A DNA stretch of 55,085 nucleotides from Bartonella vinsonii subsp. berkhoffii ATCC 51672 (GTDB taxonomy: Bacteria; Pseudomonadota; Alphaproteobacteria; Rhizobiales; Rhizobiaceae), in contig NZ_CADEAK010000010.1 of the NCBI RefSeq assembly GCF_902825225.1, positions 1 through 55,085 of the forward strand. Direction: 5' to 3'. A program made the position numbers and the translations under genes. The notes under the pieces are model-generated. The model saw only the letters and a program-made list of their open reading frames with translations. It was not told the origin of the DNA and did no database searches. This document shows positions 49,292 to 55,085 of the stretch, in pieces. Numbering within the stretch: the first letter of the stretch is position 1; every line of letters begins with the position of its first letter.

Positions 49292-49510
49292 CTAACTCCT
49301 TGTTAACCATCTTTTGAGATGTGTAAGGATGTTATCCAGCGCATCCATAATGCGGGCAAAATCGATAATGAACATAAAGATAATGAACGCCACCCACTTC
49401 ACGCAACGAGACATCATCTTTAAACCCTGATAGGTATTGATCATCTCATAAAGCAGCTGTCGTTCGTTTTCTGTAAGTTCTTTATCTTTGTTGTTTGGTT
49501 TCTCGACCAT
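49292..49510 (-). CDS. Small membrane protein of phage lysis cassette (holin-like?)
   Basis: A 72-residue protein with a charged N-terminus (KPNNKDKELTENERQL) and one membrane helix near 39-56 (VKWVAFIIFMFIIDFARI). It overlaps the lipoprotein gene by 29 bases in another frame. Position after endolysin and spanin-like genes suggests a lysis or superinfection role, but no family is recognised. Confidence 0.55.
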   Translation of the reverse strand: MVEKPNNKDKELTENERQLLYEMINTYQGLKMMSRCVKWVAFIIFMFIIDFARIMDALDNILTHLKRWLTRS

Positions 49511-49706
49511 CTTTCCAACCGCATAAATGCGCTCCCTGCTTGTTATGTTTTAAAATGTCTCTTGCTAGGTTGGGACTGATGACCGCAATATCGTGCGAAT
49601 CTAAATAAAGCGGCAACCAGCCAACACAAGAAACAGCCCTATTTGCCGCGCACCCAACGAGAAAGAGCAGAGCGCACATCACCATCACTTTTCTGATTAA
49701 CTTCAT
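49482..49706 (-). CDS. Small phage lipoprotein (o-spanin-like)
   Basis: A 74-residue lipoprotein from the ATG at 49706 (GAGG upstream; a TTG at 49718 is possible). The signal peptide ends in a lipobox (LFLVGC). The mature part has AVSCVGWLPLYLDSHDIAVI and ends in HLCGWKDG, a pattern seen in small phage lipoproteins next to endolysins. It overlaps an Rz-like frame, the nested arrangement usual for Rz/Rz1 pairs. Confidence 0.65.
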   Translation of the reverse strand: MKLIRKVMVMCALLFLVGCAANRAVSCVGWLPLYLDSHDIAVISPNLARDILKHNKQGAHLCGWKDGRETKQQR

Positions 49707-49857
49707 TTTCAACCTCAAGCCGTCTTATTGCTGTCTTCAAAGCATTCTTTGTCTGCTTGTGCTGTTCGCTTTTCTTGCCAAGGTAAAATGCCTTAGCTAA
49801 AGCTATAAAAAAACGGCTAAAGCCGCTGTAAACATCAGGTACTATTTCTTGAACCAG
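49639..49857 (-). pseudogene. Rz-like small phage frame without a normal start codon
   Basis: An open frame from about 49857 (CTG) to the stop at 49639 reads FLVQEIVPDVYSGFSRFF and on to EQHKQTKNALKTAIRRLEV and DVRSALSRWVRGK. The composition resembles inner spanin or Rz-like phage proteins, and the lipoprotein gene starts inside it. No ATG, GTG or TTG is available at the N-terminus, so it is probably broken. A terminator-like hairpin with T7 lies within it. Confidence 0.35.
49806..49831 (-). terminator. Terminator-like hairpin downstream of endolysin
   Basis: On the minus strand CGGC-TTTA-GCCG is followed by TTTTTTT. It is about 30 bases after the endolysin stop. Confidence 0.5.
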
Positions 49858-49861
49858 AAAA

Positions 49862-50526
49862 TCACAACCGCTGCTCCCGAAACCGTTTGGCTACAAACAC
49901 TATGCTCGTGCATGCCGCTAAAACCATTATGCCGGCTAAAACCCATTGAATGGGTCCATTGCCTGCCAATAATCCCCCAAGACCAGAGCAAGAACCTATA
50001 ATCGGAGCGAGCGCTTCTGCTTTGAGAAGTCCTGTTGCCTCTTTCGTTTCCGCACATTGATAATTAAAACAAACATAAGATCCCTTCGCCCATAACCCCG
50101 CTTCTACTGTTCTACGGTTTGCTAATGCTTTAAGAGGCTTGCCTCCTATCTTATTCCATCTCTGTAATTCTGCTGGAACCGATTCATAATCTCCCTTATT
50201 AAGCTTTTTTAAAAGGGTAGATTTACAAAAGGCTTTGGTTCCTACATTATAGCAAAAGGACACTAATGCCGCGAACTGTTCACATCCGTTAACTTTACCG
50301 TAACAGCTTCCTCAATCGCTTTCTCAAATTGCTTTAAATCCTTACAAATGATTTCCTCTGCTTGCCCTTGTGTAATGCACATGCCCTTCTTAACAATCGG
50401 TTTGCCCGCAGAGCTGGTGTGACCATAACCTATTGTCCAAACGCATGCCTTATCTTGATACGCATTCAAGCGTAACCCTTCCCATTGCTTGATCAGAACT
50501 AAACCTTCTTTCGATATTCTTCTCAT
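49862..50526 (-). pseudogene. Phage endolysin (GH24 lysozyme), frameshifted
   Basis: The first part (50526-50263) has the lysozyme catalytic region with Glu in IKQWEGLRLNAY, Asp in YQDKACV and Thr in TIGYGHTSS. The family sequence then continues in another frame as QFAALVSFCYNVG... to 49862. The junction reads GATGTGAACAG where GATGAACAG would keep the frame, so a two-base TG duplication broke it. The C-terminal part ends in a membrane helix (WVLAGIMVLAACTSIVFVA). Intact length would have been about 220 residues. Confidence 0.85.
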
Positions 50527-50536
50527 AGCTTACTCC

Positions 50537-50563
50537 ATAAAAAAAGCCCCACAAAAGTGAGGC
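50537..50563 (-). terminator. Intrinsic terminator upstream of endolysin
   Basis: On the minus strand GCCTCAC-TTTT-GTGGGGC (one G-U pair) followed by a T7 run. It ends the tail-protein/companion transcript. Confidence 0.8.
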
Positions 50564-50590
50564 GGCATAAAAGGGATATCTCAATGAAAA

Positions 50591-50923
50591 CTAGACAGTT
50601 TCATCCCTATTGTCTTTAATTAATTGCTCTACTTCTTCAACACGAAAACCAAGTTGAAAGAGCGGCGCATATTCACTTTCCTGTAATTCATATTGATAAC
50701 GCTTTTCTATCAAATCTTTCTCTGAAGCAATCGACATTTCTGTTGCCGTATGAATCCTATGCCTCTCATCTTCAATCCCTTCTTCTCCAAGCTCTTTTAT
50801 CGCAACCAAATACAAACGCGTTTCTAGAAGCTGTTCTAGCCTTCTCACCGTTTCTACCTTGTCATAGTCCAGCATGTTCAAATAATCTTGCTTGGTGTTT
50901 AAATGTTCTGGATAGTCTCTCAT
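50591..50923 (-). CDS. Small companion of the phage tail protein (110 aa)
   Basis: Begins MRDYPEHLNTKQDYLNML at the ATG at 50923, with AAGGAG 11 bases upstream. It is helical and highly charged, with FQLGFRVEEVEQLI near the end. It follows directly the decayed lectin-like tail gene. Proteins of this kind (MRDYP..LNTK start) accompany such tail proteins in phages, to my recollection, so a chaperone or assembly role is a reasonable inference. No catalytic motif seen. Confidence 0.6.
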   Translation of the reverse strand: MRDYPEHLNTKQDYLNMLDYDKVETVRRLEQLLETRLYLVAIKELGEEGIEDERHRIHTATEMSIASEKDLIEKRYQYELQESEYAPLFQLGFRVEEVEQLIKDNRDETV

Positions 50924-50944
50924 CCCTGTTGTCTCCTTAAACAA

Positions 50945-51560
50945 AACGTTGCGAGCGGCTACATCTACGAGCGCCTACTTCTTCACCCCGTGAAGAACGA
51001 GACAATACACCGCGAAGGAACAGATCGCTTCGTCCATCATTGGACCAGCTGCCACCTCCAACCAAAACATTCATCTCTGTTTTATAACTCGTTCACAACG
51101 TCCCACTAGACTAGACTTGCATAGCAAAAACGCCTGATAAAAATTGCCAAACATAACCACAACCATCCTCACAATCAATATGCGAGATCATACGCCTATT
51201 ATCCGTATCAACGTAACCACCCGAATGTTTAGGCAACGGAGCTTCTTTACCTTGAATGTTGGTCTTATCGTTGCTCCCATACATCGCAGAAGCAAACTGT
51301 TCATCAGTCAAAAAAGACTTCTTCACACGCAACAGATCTGATATGTGATCCGTAGAAGAACGGTTTGTCGTTATAGGAACACCATGCGCAGAGCGCGTGT
51401 TTTCATCCGTGCCTGACTGCAAATAAATATCTACCCAAAGGTTTTGAGAAGGGTCATAGACCATTCATTCTGGAGAACTCTGCGGACGATGATTTAAATA
51501 CCAAACAAAGTTGGGTAAAATATTCCCCGCCTGATAGGCCGATACAAGATATTGATTTAT
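50945..51560 (-). pseudogene. Phage tail/tropism protein with C-type-lectin fold, decayed
   Basis: Reading leftward in one frame: YLVSAYQAGNILPNFVWYLN, a stop where GMVYDP is expected (51465-51467), then VYDPSQNLWVDIYLQSGT, FLTDEQFASAMYGSND, DTDNRRMISHIDCEDGCGYV and WQFLSG. In-frame stops follow at 51111-51113 and about 51096. It then continues VGGGSWSNDGRSD and GARRCSR. This order (WVDIYL, E-x-x-AxGSN, RRMIS-x-x-x-CED-x-CG-x-x-WQ, GGxW) is that of C-lectin-fold receptor-binding proteins such as Mtd/TvpA-like phage proteins. The variable end looks shortened. Confidence 0.7.
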
Positions 51561-51727
51561 AATGATAATTTACTGTTTTGCATATTGAATTAGACCCCCG
51601 AATAACGTAGGATTCTCTCATTTCAAATCTGTTTATGTTGAATCAATCAAAACTACTTGCTTGCACGTCATAAGCGGGGCTGGCGTGTGGGTAAAAGCTA
51701 TAGAAGAAAGGAGTAAAAATACCTCTT

Positions 51728-52880
51728 ATGAACCGCCTTAATGCAAGGGCTGTCGCAACATTGGGGGCTGGCAAATATAATGATGGTGTCGGCTTATTAC
51801 TTCATAAGCGTAAAGATGGTGGTGCTCAATGACTTTACCGGTATACCATTCATGGGCGCCGTCGCGTAATGGGCTTGGGTGCTTTGAGAGATATCTCTTT
51901 AAAACAAGCCCGTGAATCGGTAACCCAATGGCGTGCTGTTTTACGTGAGGGTCGTGACCCCATTAAAGAACGCAACAAACAAAAGCGTGAGGCAATGCGC
52001 AATCTCCATTACTTAAAAGAGATTGCCGTGGATGCTTTTGAAAGCCGTAAAGCAGAATTAAAAGGAGATGGGAATTGGTTTCTACCTTTAAAACTTCATA
52101 TTTTCCCTAAATTAGGCTGTTTACCCGTTTCAGAAATCACCCAAACAGATATATGCAATGCTCTTGCTCCTATCTGGCGTACAAAAGCTGGAACTGCCTA
52201 TAAAGCACTAAACCGACTTAATCTTTATTTCAAACATGCTGCTACACTAGATTTGAATGTTGATTTACAAGTAATAGAAAAAACAAAAGCTCTCTTAGGA
52301 AAATAACACCATAAAGCTACAAATTGGCCGGCAATGGATTGGAGAGATGTGCCGGTTTTTTTATCAATTTCTCTGCAAAACAACAACTATAAAAACATTT
52401 AGCTTTGCGTTTACTTATCCTTACAGGAGTTCGTAGCAATCCTTTGTGTCATATTCGTGAAGATCAGATTGAAGATGATATCTGGACAATCCCTGCTGAG
52501 AATATGAAAGGAAAGCGTGATGCGACAACAGAGTTTCGCGTGCCCCTATCATCTGAAGCAATGAAAGTTATTGAACAAGCCCGCTGTATCTCTAAAAGTG
52601 ATTTCATCTTTTCACTTACCGGTCGTGGTCCTCTTTCACATACGATGATGGCGCGGCGTATATGAGAAAAAATAAAATTGAAGCCTGTCCCCATGGTTTT
52701 CGTTCTAGTTTACGCGATTGGCTAGCAGAAACAACCGATGCCCCCTATGAGGTCGCTGAAACCATTCTATGTCATACGGTCGGAGGACAAGTAGAGCGCT
52801 CCTATCGTCGTACTGATTATCTGGAACAGCGCCGTGTCTATATGGATAAATGGGCAGCTTATGTCACTGGTCAATCCTAA
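51728..52880 (+). pseudogene. Tyrosine recombinase (phage integrase), multiply disrupted
   Basis: It starts MNRLNARAVATLGAGKY and continues in one frame past a TGA (51830-51832, in place of a Trp) to GHRRR-type arm-binding and core-binding regions (LREGRDPIKERNKQKREAM). A TAA at 52304 and further shifts near 52360-52405 break it again. The catalytic residues are still there in pieces: Arg in TGVRSNPL, HGFR, LCHTVGG and the tyrosine in SYRRTDYL. A stop also splits ARRI and RKNKIEACPHGF (near 52663). Inactive as it stands. Confidence 0.88.
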
Positions 52881-53086
52881 GATATGGGGTGCAATACCCC
52901 ATTATCCGTGGATAACTTTAGCTCTCTTTTCTCTCATTCTTTCTCAATAAGACTTATAAATTATCACATAAGGTTTTATATGATAAAATATTGTTTTATA
53001 TAAATAAAATACATTCAAAAATGAACAAAATATGGTTAATAAATGCTTATGATTTGTTGCCATTTTTATAGTGAAAGGAATTTATA

Positions 53087-53287
53087 ATGACAGAGAACGA
53101 TATTCTTTTAACAAACCGTGAAAGTGCAAAACTGCTTCATATGAGTGTTTCAACATTCCAGCACCATGTAACTAATGGCTCTCTCCCAAAACCTTTAAAA
53201 TTTGGCTTTTTATCGCGTTGGTTACAATCGGATCTTTTGAATGTAATCGAGCAAGCGAAACAGCAACGTTATAACGACGCGGTATAA
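53087..53287 (+). CDS. AlpA-like excisionase / prophage regulator
   Basis: A 66-residue DNA-binding protein with a MerR-like winged HTH: LTNRESAKLLHMSVSTFQHH, then a wing and GFLSRWLQSDLLNVIEQAK. This is the AlpA/excisionase type that directs excision or regulates integrase. AAAGGA lies upstream of the ATG. It is intact although the adjacent integrase is broken. Confidence 0.82.
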   Translation: MTENDILLTNRESAKLLHMSVSTFQHHVTNGSLPKPLKFGFLSRWLQSDLLNVIEQAKQQRYNDAV

Positions 53288-53320
53288 AAAGAAAACCTTG
53301 TCACATAAGAATGGACAAGG
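53286..53320 (-). terminator. Terminator of the toxin/lipoprotein operon
   Basis: CCTTGTC (53296-53302) and GACAAGG (53314-53320) are perfect complements. On the minus strand the hairpin is followed by TTTTCTTTTT. It lies about 20 bases after the second lipoprotein stop and may also serve the excisionase gene on the other strand. Confidence 0.7.
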
Positions 53321-53341
53321 ATTTCTCTGCTGAAGCAAGAC

Positions 53342-53701
53342 TTAAGGTTTGCATTCAAGTTGTTCTGAATGCTTTTTACAATAAGGGCTATTTAAGCGTC
53401 TCTCAACACTTCGCTGAGGCATGACAGCACCAGGACGACATATGGGAAGGTTTTCGGATTTATGATTTCCACACCAATCTTGTATTGTAAAGCTAGGGCG
53501 AAAACCTGATTGCGCCATACATATTTCAATACTGGCGAATTGATTTAAATCTAGCGCCACAACCTTATTAAGGTCCGGTACTCCACATTCTAAAAGTATT
53601 TTATTTCTCCATAATGCTGGAGAAAGTAAGGGAATTGAATTAACACATCCAGCGATACTTAACAGAGCCATGCAACTCAATAGTTTTAAGATTTTCTTCA
53701 T
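53342..53701 (-). CDS. Small lipoprotein, paralogue B (candidate immunity protein)
   Basis: A 119-residue lipoprotein: signal MKKILKLLSCMALLSIAG with lipobox cysteine at 19, then a Cys-containing domain (LLECGVP, IEICMAQSGF, WCGNHK) ending NLPICRPGAVMPQRSVERR and PYCKK. GAGGGG precedes the ATG. The C-terminal ~35 residues are nearly identical to the upstream paralogue, while the middle has diverged. Function not known from family; immunity to the adjacent toxin is inferred from position and localisation. Confidence 0.75.
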   Translation of the reverse strand: MKKILKLLSCMALLSIAGCVNSIPLLSPALWRNKILLECGVPDLNKVVALDLNQFASIEICMAQSGFRPSFTIQDWCGNHKSENLPICRPGAVMPQRSVERRLNSPYCKKHSEQLECKP

Positions 53702-53885
53702 TTTTCCCCTCTTTCAATGGATTTATTTACGATAAAAAAGCTCGGAAGCCTGTTGATATTTTCTCTCCATACTGTGTTCAAGACAAGTTAGGACTAAATT
53801 GAGATGCTGGATTGAGAAAACAATCGCGCTATTCCAAAAGCGAAGGTAAGGATGGAGGATTGTTTCCCATCAGCAGCAGTAAGAC

Positions 53886-54290
53886 TTAAGGTTGGCATTC
53901 AGGTTGTACTGGACTTCTTTTACAAAACGGGCTATTTAAACGCCTTTCGACACTTCGTTGCGGGATGACAGCGCCTGGTCGACATATGGGGAGGTTTTCC
54001 TCTTTAAAATTCTCACACCATCCCCCCCCCCATTTATCTTTATAATGGAATCCTGCTTGAAGCATACAGCCATGAATTGTTTCTATTGCATTGATACTTA
54101 GCTCTCTGTTTTCTGAATCCTCACCATAAGGGGTTGGCATTCCACATTCTAATAAGGCTTTTCCTACCTCAGTAAAATCTGCTCCTGGCTTCTCCCACAT
54201 ACTTAGGTACCCCGGAGGAGGCTTATCAATGTTACACCCAGCGATAGTTAACAGCATGATCCCACTCAATAATTTTAAGGTTTGTTTCAT
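53886..54290 (-). CDS. Small lipoprotein, paralogue A (candidate immunity protein)
   Basis: A 134-residue lipoprotein: signal MKQTLKLLSGIMLLTIAG with lipobox cysteine at 19, then a domain with LLECGMPTPYGE, IHGCMLQAGF and WCENFKEENLPICRPGAV. It ends with the same RRLNSPFCK block as paralogue B. Its ATG overlaps the stop of the toxin gene (AAAAAATGA) and its GGGAGG ribosome site lies within the toxin's last codons. Translation should therefore be coupled to the toxin. Asn after the lipid cysteine suggests outer-membrane sorting. Confidence 0.8.
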   Translation of the reverse strand: MKQTLKLLSGIMLLTIAGCNIDKPPPGYLSMWEKPGADFTEVGKALLECGMPTPYGEDSENRELSINAIETIHGCMLQAGFHYKDKWGGGWCENFKEENLPICRPGAVIPQRSVERRLNSPFCKRSPVQPECQP

Positions 54291-55085
54291 TTTTTCCTCC
54301 CTGATTTATTTGAATATATTTTTTGGCGGTGCTTATAAGAATCCCCATAAGCACGCCTACATGCTAGATCCGCATTTCCATAACAAGCGTGGACAGTAGG
54401 ATAAGTCGTAAATATTTTCCACACCTCTTTCCTGCCGTTACTACCAGAGGGTATTTGTTCAAAGGTATAAGGATTGTGACCAGCTAACCATCCACCAACA
54501 AAGTCATATTTATGATTTTCCAAATTGACATAATCCTGCTTGCCATCACTTACATAATTTAGCGTATTTGCCATATCTTGAGCATTATAAGCTGGTCCAA
54601 AAAGATAGATATCTGTTTCTTTTGCTATGCCGTGGATGCCATGCTTTTCAAAATCACGCATTCCGTTACCTACTGTTAAGCTACCACGGCTATGCGCACT
54701 AATAAGTAATCCATCATTGCCATAGTTCAGTACCAGATTTTGGTACTTCTTGCTCGAATTACTCCATCCCCCAAAATACTGATAAATCGCTATCCCAAAC
54801 TCTACGAGCTTGTCTTCAGCTTGGGGAAAATATGTAAAATAAAGGGGATTATGCTCATTATCAGCTAACTGAACGGCATTACGCGCTGCGTCATCTGGTG
54901 TATTTGAAATGCCATTATAGAACATACGCCTGTTGCCATCAGAACCTGCTTGTAAATACTGCTCATCTTCAGCTTTTAAAAAGTGATACAGAGGTATTAG
55001 TTTTCCATGGCTGTCTTTTATATACTCTCCATTTTCATTTTTTGCATAGATGACATTGCCATGTTCATCATGCAAAACCTCACCT
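54287..55085 (-). CDS. C-terminal toxin region of an FhaB/CdiA-like exoprotein, lipase-like (partial)
   Basis: The frame is open through the right edge (GEVLHDEHGNVIYAKNENGE), so this is the C-terminus of a longer protein; a TTG at 55075 is not needed as a start. About 265 residues are visible. The segment YNGISNTPDDAARNAV, FTYFPQAEDKLVEFGIAIYQ, then the elbow LLISAHSRGSLTVGNGM and LFGPAYNAQDMAN resemble C-terminal domains of filamentous haemagglutinin/contact-dependent toxins. The A-H-S-R-G motif gives a candidate nucleophile serine, with histidines in AGHNPYTFEQ and TVHACYGN. Predicted esterase or lipase activity is inferred. Confidence 0.72.
   Translation of the reverse strand, partial: GEVLHDEHGNVIYAKNENGEYIKDSHGKLIPLYHFLKAEDEQYLQAGSDGNRRMFYNGISNTPDDAARNAVQLADNEHNPLYFTYFPQAEDKLVEFGIAIYQYFGGWSNSSKKYQNLVLNYGNDGLLISAHSRGSLTVGNGMRDFEKHGIHGIAKETDIYLFGPAYNAQDMANTLNYVSDGKQDYVNLENHKYDFVGGWLAGHNPYTFEQIPSGSNGRKEVWKIFTTYPTVHACYGNADLACRRAYGDSYKHRQKIYSNKSGRKK

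Noticed and set aside
50743..51341. Rightward frames opposite the tail-protein remnant
   Set aside because: Antisense to sequence whose leftward translation shows clear phage tail motifs.
50945..51560. Complete diversity-generating retroelement
   Set aside because: No reverse transcriptase gene and no second (template) copy of the lectin 3' end in the window.

Overview
The window looks like a chromosomal piece of a Bartonella species, probably of the rodent-associated group. The host genes are A+T-rich. The gene order and sequence character are those of Rhizobiales (lexA-rimO-ttcA-rpsD-murI-trmJ, topA-dprA-plsY-pyrBC, accBC, DUF3126, a double cold-shock-domain protein), with reduced spacing and several decayed genes. 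This is inferred from sequence character; no database was searched.

Positions 1-6305 hold the early end of a Mu-like transposable prophage that continues beyond the left edge. It is visibly more G+C-rich than the host. A repressor gene (5315-5845, +) faces a leftward early operon: a Ner-like regulator, a protein resembling the DnaA C-terminal helix-turn-helix, a ParB-like protein, an unknown 153-residue protein, a MuA-like DDE transposase and a MuB-like ATPase. Successive genes overlap by one to a few bases. A perfect 14-bp palindrome lies between the divergent units. The ParB-like gene carries four long palindromes inside its coding sequence. The stretch from 5850 to 6305 holds a terminator, an 11-bp-phased TTCAAAG array, and what looks like the phage end (TG/CA terminus, tandem 10-bp repeats).

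Positions 6306-48540 are core chromosome: lexA; rimO/ttcA; rpsD; murI-trmJ; sfsA-map-radC; a hydrolase/DUF192 pair; a complete branched-chain amino acid ABC transporter (livJHMGF-type, 18483-23344); gatCA; yqgF/ruvX; a divergent AidB-like flavoprotein relative; pyrB with a dihydroorotase-like partner lacking the HxH metal ligands; plsY-dprA; topA-rnr; 1.3 kb of apparently decayed DNA; rpmG; a nuclease and an Fe-S uracil-DNA glycosylase; a frameshifted Lrp/AsnC regulator; cobT; dusA; glpD; a DsbA-like oxidoreductase; accB-accC; and tRNA-Thr(UGU).

Positions 48541-55085, beyond the tRNA, are a mosaic accessory island. It holds a RelB/YafQ-type toxin-antitoxin pair, a decayed phage lysis cassette with a frameshifted endolysin, a decayed C-type-lectin-fold tail (tropism) protein with a small companion gene, a broken tyrosine integrase followed by an intact AlpA-like excisionase, and a leftward operon. 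That operon encodes the C-terminus of a large FhaB/CdiA-like exoprotein with a lipase-like serine motif, and its stop codon overlaps the first of two paralogous small lipoproteins. That operon looks like a polymorphic lipase toxin with duplicated lipoprotein immunity genes and is the strongest candidate here for an undescribed system. The palindrome-studded ParB-like phage gene is second.
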